Assembly (NCBI RefSeq): GCF_040549485.1
Contig: NZ_JBEPTK010000017.1
Span: 20,489 to 84,488, forward strand
Origin: Constrictibacter sp. MBR-5
GTDB taxonomy: Bacteria > Pseudomonadota > Alphaproteobacteria > JAJUGE01
Direction: 5' to 3'
Length of the DNA: 64,000 bases
Shown here piece by piece: positions 35,534-43,702 of this stretch. Under the pieces are notes generated by a model, which saw only the letters and a list, made by a program, of their open reading frames with translations, did not search any database and had not been told where the DNA came from. Position numbers and translations under genes: made by a program. Each line of letters opens with the position of its first letter. Positions within the stretch are counted from its first letter, which is position 1.

Positions 35534-37449
35534 ACGACATCGACCCCGCCCTCGACCTGCGCGCTCGCCGGACCGATCCGATTCACGAGGAGTTGGCGGA
35601 GATCGAGCGGACCTGGCTGTCGCCGCCGGGCTTCTTCGGCTGGTTCACCCATGTGAACCACACCAGCATCGGCCTGCGCTTTCTCGTTACCTCGTTCGCG
35701 TTCTTCCTGATCGCGGGGCTGCTCGGGCTGGCGATGAGGCTGCAGCTCGTCACGCCACTGAACGATTTTCTCGGCCCGGAGACGTACAATCAGGTGATGA
35801 CCGTCCATGGGACGGCAATGATGTTCCTGTTCGCGATACCGGCGGTCGAGGGCGTCGCGATCTACTTCGTGCCGTTGATGATCGGCGCCCGGGATCTGGC
35901 GTTCCCGCGACTCAGCGCCTTCGGCTACTACATCTATCTCATCGGCGGGACGGTGTTCTTCGCGTCGCTCTTCGTCGGCATGGCGCCCGCCGCCGGATGG
36001 TTCAACTACGTCCCGCTCTCCGGTCCTGAATACGCCGAGGGACGGGGAGTGGACATCTGGGTGACGATGATCACCTTCATCGAGGTGTCGGCGCTCACCG
36101 CCGCCGTCGAGTTGATCGTCAGCATCTTCAAGCTGCGCGCGCCGGGCATGTCGCTGAACCGGATGCCGATCTTCGTCTGGGCCGCACTGGTCATGGCTTT
36201 CATGATCATGTTCGCGATGCCGTCGGTGATCGTCGCCAGCGCCATGCTCACCATGGACCGCCTCGTCGACACGCAGTTCTTCAATCCCGACCTCGGCGGC
36301 TCACCGCTCCTCTGGCAGCACCTCTTCTGGTTCTTCGGCCACCCGGAGGTCTACATCATCCTCGTGCCCGCGCTCGGCATCGTCACCACCATCGTGGTCA
36401 CCTTCACCCAGCGCTCGGTCTTCGGCTACACGGCATTGGTGCTCGCGATCGTCGGCGTGGGCATGGTGAGCTTCGGACTCTGGGTCCATCACATGTACGC
36501 GACGGGCCTTCCACTGCTCGGACGCTCGTTCTTTCAGGCGGCCTCGTCGATGATCGCCATCGCGTCGGGCGTGCAGATCTACTGCTGGATCGCGACGATG
36601 TGGGGCGCCAGGATCCGCTTCGATACGCCGATGCTGTTCGTTCTCGGCTTCTTCGCGATCTTCGTGACCGGCGGGCTCACGGGGGTGATGGTCGCCTCGG
36701 TACCGTTCGACCGGCAGGTCCATGACACCTATTTCGTCGTCGCGCACTTCCACTACGTGCTGGTGGGTGGAGCGGTCTTCCCGTTGCTGGCAGGGCTCTA
36801 CTACTGGTTCCCGAAGGTCACCGGCCGGATGCTCCACGAGCGCCTGGGGAAGTGGAGCTGCGGCATCGCGTTCGTCGGCTTCAACCTGACCTTCTTTCCG
36901 ATGCACCAACTCGGACTGGAGGGGATGCCGCGGCGGATCTACACGTACCTGCCGGGCCTCGGCTGGGACTTCCTGAACCAGCTCGCCACCGTCGGTGCCT
37001 TCGTCCTGGCCGCCGGCTTCGCGCTGACCTTCTGGAACGTGTTCCGCAGCCTTCGGGCGGGCGACGCGGCGCCGGCGAACCCGTGGCACGCGCCGACGCT
37101 TGAGTGGGCGACGACCTCACCGCCGCTCAACTGCAATTTCGCCGAGCAGATCGTCGTGCGCAGCGACCAGCCGATATGGGACTGGGAGCGCACCGGCAGG
37201 CGCGCCGTGGTCGGGGGAATGCGCATCGACCGTCGCGAGACGATCGTGACGACCCTGTTGGATGCGCGGCCGCAGTCCGTGCAGATCCTCCCCACCCCGA
37301 CGCCGTGGCCATTCTATTCCGCCGTTGTCCTGTCGGTCTGTTTCTTCGGTCTGATCTTCAGCCCGTGGTTCTACGTCGCCGGGATATTCGGCGCGTTCGC
37401 CACGTTCGTGTTCTGGTTCCTGCCGCGCAGGCGAAGCGAGGTGATTTGA
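35530..37449 (+). CDS. ctaD: Cytochrome c oxidase subunit I
   Basis: 639 residues, ATGA-coupled to subunit II. Heme and copper ligands are visible: VHGTAMM (heme a His), GHPEVY (CuB His cross-linked to Tyr; Glu marks the A1-type D channel), HHMYATG (CuB pair) and VAHFHYVLVGG (heme a3/a). Twelve core helices are followed by a soluble stretch and two extra C-terminal helices (PFYSAVVLSVCFFGLIF, FGAFATFVFWFLP), as in caa3-type subunit I with added segments. Reduces O2 and pumps protons in the inner membrane. Confidence 0.93.
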   Translation: MNDIDPALDLRARRTDPIHEELAEIERTWLSPPGFFGWFTHVNHTSIGLRFLVTSFAFFLIAGLLGLAMRLQLVTPLNDFLGPETYNQVMTVHGTAMMFLFAIPAVEGVAIYFVPLMIGARDLAFPRLSAFGYYIYLIGGTVFFASLFVGMAPAAGWFNYVPLSGPEYAEGRGVDIWVTMITFIEVSALTAAVELIVSIFKLRAPGMSLNRMPIFVWAALVMAFMIMFAMPSVIVASAMLTMDRLVDTQFFNPDLGGSPLLWQHLFWFFGHPEVYIILVPALGIVTTIVVTFTQRSVFGYTALVLAIVGVGMVSFGLWVHHMYATGLPLLGRSFFQAASSMIAIASGVQIYCWIATMWGARIRFDTPMLFVLGFFAIFVTGGLTGVMVASVPFDRQVHDTYFVVAHFHYVLVGGAVFPLLAGLYYWFPKVTGRMLHERLGKWSCGIAFVGFNLTFFPMHQLGLEGMPRRIYTYLPGLGWDFLNQLATVGAFVLAAGFALTFWNVFRSLRAGDAAPANPWHAPTLEWATTSPPLNCNFAEQIVVRSDQPIWDWERTGRRAVVGGMRIDRRETIVTTLLDARPQSVQILPTPTPWPFYSAVVLSVCFFGLIFSPWFYVAGIFGAFATFVFWFLPRRRSEVI

Positions 37450-38063
37450 CCGACGCCGCCATCGAAACCGAGATCGCTGTCGACGCGTCCGGGCTGCCGC
37501 GCCTGACGCCACATACGCATCCGCTCTGGTGGGGCGTCCTGGGCGCCGTGGCGATCGAGGCCGCCGTCGTAGCCAATCTGCTCACGAGCTACTTCTACCT
37601 CATGTCGCAGAGCGAGACCTGGCCGCCGGCCGGGATCAAACCGCCGGATCCTTTCTGGGCGACAGTGGTTCTCTGCGTATTGCCGCTCAGCAGCGTGACC
37701 ATGTGGTGGGCCGGACGCGGCAGTGACGCCGACCGGAAGACGCAGCTGGCCATGGGCGTGACGGCGAGCGTGGCGCTGGCGAGCCTCGCGCTCGTCTTCC
37801 GCTGGCTCCAGTTCGCCGCCTTCGGGGTGCGGTGGGACGAGCATGCCTACGGCTCGATCCTCTGGGCGATCACCGGCTTCCACTTCACCCATGTGGTCTC
37901 GGCGATCCTCGGAACCGCAGTCGTCGCCGTACTGGCCTGGATGGACTACTTCACCTCGGAACGACAGCTCGGCGTCGTCGTGGACACGCTCTACTGGTAT
38001 TTCGTCGCCGCCGTGTTCCTGCCCATCTACCTGGTGCTCTATTGGGCGCCGCGCTGGTTGTGA
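37446..38063 (+). CDS. ctaE: Cytochrome c oxidase subunit III
   Basis: 205 residues from a TTG overlapping the subunit I stop (TTGA). Five membrane helices include LTSYFYLMSQSETWPPAG, FHFTHVVSAILG and DTLYWYFVAAVFLPIYLVLY, the family's C-terminal signature. It is the short five-helix type seen in caa3 operons; the missing helices correspond to the extra ones on subunit I. Confidence 0.85.
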   Translation: MTDAAIETEIAVDASGLPRLTPHTHPLWWGVLGAVAIEAAVVANLLTSYFYLMSQSETWPPAGIKPPDPFWATVVLCVLPLSSVTMWWAGRGSDADRKTQLAMGVTASVALASLALVFRWLQFAAFGVRWDEHAYGSILWAITGFHFTHVVSAILGTAVVAVLAWMDYFTSERQLGVVVDTLYWYFVAAVFLPIYLVLYWAPRWL

Positions 38064-38072
38064 GAGTCGGGA

Positions 38073-38480
38073 ATGTCCGAGCGCACCCATGAGCGGTCAT
38101 GTGAGGAGAGAGCAGACGACCTGATACTGGCACGCCAGGAAGGCAGGGAGGCACTCACGCCATGGGTCGGCTGGGTGCTGGCACCGGCTGCGTGGGCGCT
38201 GCACCAAGGGATCGGCTATGCGATGGTCACATGGCTCTGCCGCATCGACCGGATTTGGCCCTATCACGCGCTGACCGTCTTCTGCCTGGGGATCTGTAGC
38301 CTCGGCGCCCTGGCCTCGCTCCACGCGCTGCGCCGCTCGCGACGGATTCGGCCCGAACGCAGCCGACAGCGCATGCGGATGATGGCGCTCATCGGTCTCA
38401 TGTTCTGCGCCGCAGCCCTGGGCGGGATCACCGTCGAGTATGTCGGATCGTTCGCGATCGAGGTCTGTGCCGGTGTCTGA
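38073..38480 (+). CDS. Small membrane protein in the oxidase operon
   Basis: 135 residues with three likely membrane segments (GWVLAPAAWALHQGIGYAM, ALTVFCLGICSLGALASL, MMALIGLMFCAAALGGI) and a basic loop between the last two. No family recognised. It sits between subunit III and CtaG and overlaps the CtaG start, so an assembly or structural role is inferred from position only. Confidence 0.65.
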   Translation: MSERTHERSCEERADDLILARQEGREALTPWVGWVLAPAAWALHQGIGYAMVTWLCRIDRIWPYHALTVFCLGICSLGALASLHALRRSRRIRPERSRQRMRMMALIGLMFCAAALGGITVEYVGSFAIEVCAGV

Positions 38481-39357
38481 TCTCCGCCTCATCGTTCCGC
38501 TTCTCGTGCTGCTGTCGGCGGGGCCCGCCTCGGCGCATACGGCGCACGATGCCGGCTGGACCGCAGACCCGCTCGTGCTGCTCGCCATGGCCGCAGCGGG
38601 ATCGGCCTATACGCTCGGGCTCCTCCGCCTGTGGCGACGGGCGGGGCCGGGGCGCGGCTTGCACGGGCTCCGCGTCACCCTGTTCGCTTTGGGGTATCTG
38701 CTCGCCGGAGGGCTTCTGCTCTCGCCGCTCGATACCTGGGCGGAGCGGCTGCTCTCGGCGCACATGATCCAGCATTTCGGCCTGATGCTGGTCGCGGCGC
38801 CACTGATGGTCCTGGGGCGGCCCGGACTGGCGTTCCTGTGGGCGGTGCCGGCTTCGCGCCGCGCTGCGCTCGGGCGTCTCGCCGGCGGTGCGGCGGGCCG
38901 GGCTTGGCGCGCGGCGACACATCCACTGGGTGCCTGGATGATCTATCTGGTCGCGCTCTGGATCTGGCACATGCCGGCGCTCCACCAATGGGCACTGCGC
39001 AGCGATGCCGTGCATGCAGCGCAGCACGCGAGCTTTCTCGGCGCGGCCCTGCTGCTCTGGACCGCCGTTCTGGAACGACCGCGGGCTGAGGGACGTGCCG
39101 GCGCTTTCTTCGCGGTGTTCGCGACGGCGGTTCACTCCTGCGCGCTGGCGGCGCTGCTGACGACGGCGCGGACCCTCTGGTATCCCGCCTATGCCGCCGG
39201 AGCGGGTGGGTGGGGCCTCACGCCGCTGCAGGACCAGCAGCTCGGCGGGCTGATCATGTGGGTCCCCTGCTGCGCCATCCTTCTGGGCGCAGCCGTCGCC
39301 GTCTTCGCCGGATTGCTGCGCGACGCGGAACTGCGCGCCGAGAGGTTCCCTCCGTGA
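38473..39357 (+). CDS. ctaG: CtaG-family oxidase assembly protein
   Basis: 294 residues from the GTG overlapping the previous gene; a signal-like start (LIVPLLVLLSAGPASA) is followed by about seven membrane helices. The family pattern is SAHMIQHFGLMLVAAPLMVL, IWHMPALHQWAL and HAAQHASFL, with His residues that may bind copper. The caa3_CtaG (PF09678) family is needed for CuA/CuB assembly and is unrelated to Cox11-type CtaG. Coupled to the next gene by a GTGA overlap. Confidence 0.85.
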   Translation: MSDLRLIVPLLVLLSAGPASAHTAHDAGWTADPLVLLAMAAAGSAYTLGLLRLWRRAGPGRGLHGLRVTLFALGYLLAGGLLLSPLDTWAERLLSAHMIQHFGLMLVAAPLMVLGRPGLAFLWAVPASRRAALGRLAGGAAGRAWRAATHPLGAWMIYLVALWIWHMPALHQWALRSDAVHAAQHASFLGAALLLWTAVLERPRAEGRAGAFFAVFATAVHSCALAALLTTARTLWYPAYAAGAGGWGLTPLQDQQLGGLIMWVPCCAILLGAAVAVFAGLLRDAELRAERFPP

Positions 39358-39701
39358 AGCCGCTTCTGGTGTTGCTTGCGCTGGGCGTGCTTCTCGGCTG
39401 CGAGTTCGGCGGGAAAGACCGAGAGGCGGCCCGCACTCTCCTGGCGCAGCACGGTTGCGGCACCTGTCACGTCATTCCAGACACGCCCGGCGCGAACGGG
39501 CGCACCGGTCCGCCGCTGACCGCGATGGCACGCCAAGCCTATGTGGCGGGGGTGCTGCCCAACACGCGGGAGGCGCTGGCACGGTTCATCGCCGACCCGC
39601 AGGCGGTTGATCCCAGATCCGCCATGCCCGATGTCGGGATCACGCCGGACGAGGCCCGCCTTCTGGCCGACTATCTCTATGCCGTAGGGAGCGGGTCGTG
39701 A
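39354..39701 (+). CDS. Lipoprotein cytochrome c
   Basis: 115 residues with a GTG start. The signal ends LGVLLGCEFG (lipobox), then a single heme motif CGTCH and a distal Met in SAMPDVGI. The loop YVAGVLPNTREALARFIADP is also repeated in the next gene. A membrane-anchored electron carrier for the caa3 oxidase is the natural role. Confidence 0.85.
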   Translation: MKPLLVLLALGVLLGCEFGGKDREAARTLLAQHGCGTCHVIPDTPGANGRTGPPLTAMARQAYVAGVLPNTREALARFIADPQAVDPRSAMPDVGITPDEARLLADYLYAVGSGS

Positions 39702-40588
39702 GGCGCGCCGTCCGGTTGACCCTCTTCGGACTGAGCGCTGTCGTCACCGCCGGTATCGCGGCGTTCGTGTTCGGCGAATTCTACAATCTCACCGCCATCC
39801 GCCAGCATCCGCTCTGGGTGTTCCGGGCGATCGCGGTCGGCCGCGACACGGTCGTGGCGCTGGACGCGCGCGATGTGGAGGTCCCCGCCGACTTCGCGCC
39901 GAGCGCCGACCCGGAGGGTGTCGCGCTCTACCGCAAGCATTGTGCCCAGTGTCACGGCGCACCCGGGGTCGCGCCGGCGGAGTTCGCTCTCGGCATGATG
40001 CCGGTGCCGTCGAACCTGGTCGCCGCGGCGCGCGACCGGCCGCCCCGGGAGATCTACTGGTTCATCCGCTTCGGCCTGAAGATGAGCGGCATGCCGGCCT
40101 GGGAGATGCGCATGAGCGATGCCGACATGTGGAGCCTGACCGCGCTGGTCGAGGCGCTGCCGAGCCTGTCGCCGGCGGACTACGCGGCGCTCGCGGCCGA
40201 GGTCCCTGACCGGACGGATGCCCTGGTGTCGGTGCAGTCGGAGGCGGCCGAGACGGCGACGGACACGGCGATCGGCGACCCCGAACGCGGTCGCATCGCC
40301 ATGCAGGTGCATGCCTGTCTGCAGTGTCACATGATACCCGGACTGGTCGGGAAGCCCGACCTGCATGTCGGGCCATCCTTAGGCGAGGCGGGACGCCGTC
40401 GGTACATCGCAGGGGTGCTGCGGAATACGCCCGAAAACATGGTGCGCTGGATCATGGACCCTCAGGCGGTCGACCCGCTGAGCGCCATGCCCGACCTCGG
40501 AGTCCCCGAAGCCCTCGCGCGCGACATGACCGCGTACCTCTACACGATCTCCGGAAGACTGCCGCCCGGGCGATCGGGGACGCCGTAG
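39698..40588 (+). CDS. Diheme cytochrome c, membrane-anchored
   Basis: 296 residues, GTGA-coupled. One N-terminal helix (VVTAGIAAFVFGEFYN) anchors two c domains, with heme motifs CAQCH (about residue 83) and CLQCH (about 207) and distal Met candidates in GMPAWEM and SAMPDLGV. The second domain resembles the preceding lipoprotein cytochrome, so the pair probably arose by domain duplication. Likely delivers electrons to the oxidase or receives them from a dehydrogenase. Confidence 0.85.
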   Translation: MRRAVRLTLFGLSAVVTAGIAAFVFGEFYNLTAIRQHPLWVFRAIAVGRDTVVALDARDVEVPADFAPSADPEGVALYRKHCAQCHGAPGVAPAEFALGMMPVPSNLVAAARDRPPREIYWFIRFGLKMSGMPAWEMRMSDADMWSLTALVEALPSLSPADYAALAAEVPDRTDALVSVQSEAAETATDTAIGDPERGRIAMQVHACLQCHMIPGLVGKPDLHVGPSLGEAGRRRYIAGVLRNTPENMVRWIMDPQAVDPLSAMPDLGVPEALARDMTAYLYTISGRLPPGRSGTP

Positions 40589-40789
40589 CAATCCGGGGGT
40601 TCTCGAGCGGATGTGCTCATGGCCGGGGAACCGGTCGCACGTTTCCGTTTTCTAGACATCGGCGTGCGTCGACAGCCGACGCGCCAGGACGGAACAACAG
40701 GGTCTAAAGACTTCTTCGGGCAGCGGCAGTCGCCGGAAGTCGCGTTGGGCCACGGAGGTCGGGGTCATGACCCAGTGAGGTGGCCGCGC
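40589..40789. other. Spacer between oxidase and efflux operons
   Basis: About 200 bases without a credible gene. An open frame upstream of the outer-membrane factor start runs through here but has no family match. I see no clear hairpin or promoter box. Confidence 0.4.
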
Positions 40790-42344
40790 ATGCTGGGGAC
40801 GCTCGCATCATTGTCGGCCTGCGCCGTCGGGCCAGACTTCGAGCGCCCCGATCCGCAAGCCCCTGCCGGCTACGTCGCGGGGAATCCGGTTCGCGAGACG
40901 GTGTCGCTGCCGGCAGCAGGGGGCGGCGAACAGGTCCTGCTGTACGGACACGGGCCGCCGGCGGCGTGGTGGCGGTTGTTCGACTCCGCCGCGCTGGATG
41001 GTCTCGTGGCACAGTCGGTTTCACAGAACCTGGATCTGGCCGCAGCACAGGCACGTCTGCGCCGAGCCGAGGCTTTGCTCCGAGCCGACACCGGACTGCA
41101 GCTATCCGACGATCGGCATCGAGGGCGACGCTTCGCGGCAAAGGCCGCTATCCGCCGGCAGTGCGTCGGGCGGCAGTGCGGTGGGCGGCGGCGCTTCCGG
41201 AGCCGAAACGGCGCAAGGCGGCTCTCCCCGCGGTGGCAGCGGCGGCAGCGCCTACAACGTCTACACCGCCTCCGGCGTCGTGAGCTACAATCTCGACCTG
41301 TTCGGGCGGGAAGACCGCCTGATCGAGGCCCAGGCCGCCCGGACGCAGCAGCAGCGCTTCGAGGTGCAGGCCGCCTATCTCTCGCTCATCGGCAACGTCG
41401 TCAGCACCACGCTCGCCGGGGCGGCGCTGCGTGCGGAGATCGCACTGCGGCAGGAATTGATCGCGGCGCAGGACCGGCGGCTCCGCTTCATCGACGTGCA
41501 GGTGGCGGAGGGTTATGTCGCGCGCGCGGACTTGGTGACGGCGCGTGCCGATCTGGCGGCGGTCCGGGCGCCGCTACCCGTCCTCGCACAGCGGCTCGCC
41601 GAGAACGAACATCGCCTGGCACTGCTCGTGGGCCGCGCACCTGGCGGCTGGGCTCCCCCGCCCGTGCGGTTCGAGGACCTCGAACTGCCGCGGCGGTTGC
41701 CCGTCACCCTGCCCTCGACGCTCGCGCGGCAGCGGCCTGACATCCTGGCGGCGGAAAGCGCCCTGCATGCGGCGAGCGCCGAGATCGGGGTCGCGACGGC
41801 CGATCTGTATCCGCAGATCACGCTGAGCGCGTCCTACGGCGTCGGCGGCGTCGATCTACCCAACCTGCCGGCCTCGCTCGACCCGATCTGGACGCTCGGT
41901 GCGGGTCTGGCGGCGCCGATCTTCCAGGGTGGCCAGCTCCGCGCCTTACGAGATGCCGCCGTGATGGCCTTCGAAGCGGCGCTGGCGGAGTACCGACAGA
42001 CCGTGCTCGACGCGTTCGTGGAAGTGGCGGACGCGTTGCGCGCGATCGAGCACGATGCACGCGCGCTGCGGGCACAGCACGAGGCGGTCGAAGCGGCGCA
42101 GGAGAGCCTAGATCTCGCCGAGTTCCGGTTCGAGGCCGGCGTCGTCGACTATGTCGACGTCCTGATCGCACGGCAGCAGTACCAGGAAGCGTCGATCGCC
42201 TACGTCAACGCCCTCGGGCGCCGCTACCAGCACACTGCGGCGCTCTTCGCTGCCCTGGGCGGGGCGGTGCCGCAGGAAGCGGCCGCGCTGCATACCGCCG
42301 CGTTGCGTTCGGGGCCGCCAACATCCTGGTCGACCGTCCGATGA
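40790..42344 (+). CDS. RND outer-membrane factor (NodT-type lipoprotein), frameshifted
   Basis: About 517 residues if one base is removed. The start MLGTLASLSACAVGPDFERP has a lipobox and the usual VGPDFxRP of OMFs. At about 41099-41108 the frame slips: GLQLSDDRHRG is out of frame while the next frame gives YPTIGIEGDASRQRPLSAG and the rest of the channel, including SYNLDLFGR and DVLIARQQYQEASIAYVNAL. OMF trimers form the outer duct of RND pumps. The slip is either an inactivating mutation or a sequence error. The end overlaps the adaptor start (ATGA). Confidence 0.8.
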
Positions 42345-43699
42345 GGCGGGACGATGCCCGCTCCGCATCCGCCCATGCGGACGGCGGGGACGCGCAGGAC
42401 GAGAACGCCCGCACCACGGAGAAGCGCAGCGTAACGCACCCTCCGCGACGCATCCTCGGGTTGATCGTCGCGCTGGCTGTCGTAGCTGGAGGCGCCTATC
42501 TCGCCTACCGCGCCATTTGGTCGGAGCAGGGTGGGGAGCAGCAGCAATCGCGGCCGCCGGTCACGGTGGCCGCAGCCAGGGCCGAGAGCGAGACTTGGCG
42601 GACACGGCTCACCTCCGTCGGGTCCCTACAGGCCGTAAACGGCGTCGACGTCACGACGGAGGTCGCCGGCATCGTCAGCGAGATCAGCTTCGAGTCGGGC
42701 CAGAGCGTGAGCCGCGGCGACCTCCTCGCGCAGCTGATCGCCGAGACCGATCGGGCACAACTCGCCAGCCTGCAGGCGCAGCTTCAGCAGGCGCGCTCCG
42801 ATCTCGCCCGCAACCGTCGGCTCGTCGGCCGCGGTGCCATCGCCCGAAGAGAAGTGGAGCAGGCGGAGACCAGCGTCGAGAGCCTGCGCGCGCAGACACG
42901 CGAGCGGCAGGAGGCCATCGGGAAGAAGCGGATCGAGGCGCCCTTCGACGGCGAACTCGGGATACGGCGCGTGAATCTCGGACAGTATCTGTCGCCGGGC
43001 CAGGCCGTCGTCACGCTACAGTCGATCGCCCCCATCCACGTGAACTTCACGCTGCCGGAGCAGCACTACGGCCGGACCGATGCCGGCATACCCCTCGAAA
43101 TACGCGTGGACGCCTACCCCGACCGGGTATTCGAAGGACGGATCAACGCGACCAGCCCGGACGTCGATGCCGAGACCCGGAACTTCTCGATCCAGGGAAT
43201 TCTGCCGAACCGTGATCGCCTGCTGCGGCCCGGCATGTTCGCCGAGATCGCGATCGTGCTGCCCGACCGACGCGAGGTGGTCACCCTCCCCGCAACCGCG
43301 ATCAGCTACAATCCCTACGGCGACGCCGTCTATATGATCGCCGAGGCGTCCGCCGAGACCGCCTCGTCCTCTTCGGGTCCACAGGGGCAAGCGGGGAGCG
43401 ACGGCGATGGCGGCGTTTTGACGTGGCTTTCCGACCTCTTCGGCGGAGACGACGACGTCTCCGCGCCGGCGGAGGAGGACGCGACACACCAGGCTCGGAA
43501 CGGGCCGCCGAGGATCGCCAAGCGTGTCTTCGTCGAACTGGGCGAGCGCCGGGACACCAAGGTCGCCGTCGCCAACGGCGTCGAGGTGGGCGATCTGGTC
43601 GTCACCGCGGGCCAGCTGAAACTGGACGATGGCGCGCCGATCGTCGTCTCCGATGACGATGTGCTCGAAATGGCCCCGGCCAAACCGGCCGGTCCCTGA
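42341..43699 (+). CDS. RND periplasmic adaptor (membrane fusion protein)
   Basis: 452 residues. An N-terminal signal-anchor (LGLIVALAVVAGGAYLAY), lipoyl halves (EVAGIVSEISFESGQSVSRG and APFDGELGIRRVNLGQYLSP), a hairpin between them, and a beta-barrel (VNFTLPEQ, IRVDAYPDRVFEGRI). In the membrane-proximal domain about 50 extra residues (about 345-395), rich in Ser/Gly/Asp with LTWLSDLFGGDDD in the middle, interrupt the fold, which is unusual for the family. Joins the pump to the outer-membrane channel. Confidence 0.88.
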   Translation: MRRDDARSASAHADGGDAQDENARTTEKRSVTHPPRRILGLIVALAVVAGGAYLAYRAIWSEQGGEQQQSRPPVTVAAARAESETWRTRLTSVGSLQAVNGVDVTTEVAGIVSEISFESGQSVSRGDLLAQLIAETDRAQLASLQAQLQQARSDLARNRRLVGRGAIARREVEQAETSVESLRAQTRERQEAIGKKRIEAPFDGELGIRRVNLGQYLSPGQAVVTLQSIAPIHVNFTLPEQHYGRTDAGIPLEIRVDAYPDRVFEGRINATSPDVDAETRNFSIQGILPNRDRLLRPGMFAEIAIVLPDRREVVTLPATAISYNPYGDAVYMIAEASAETASSSSGPQGQAGSDGDGGVLTWLSDLFGGDDDVSAPAEEDATHQARNGPPRIAKRVFVELGERRDTKVAVANGVEVGDLVVTAGQLKLDDGAPIVVSDDDVLEMAPAKPAGP

Positions 43700-43702
43700 C
43701 GC

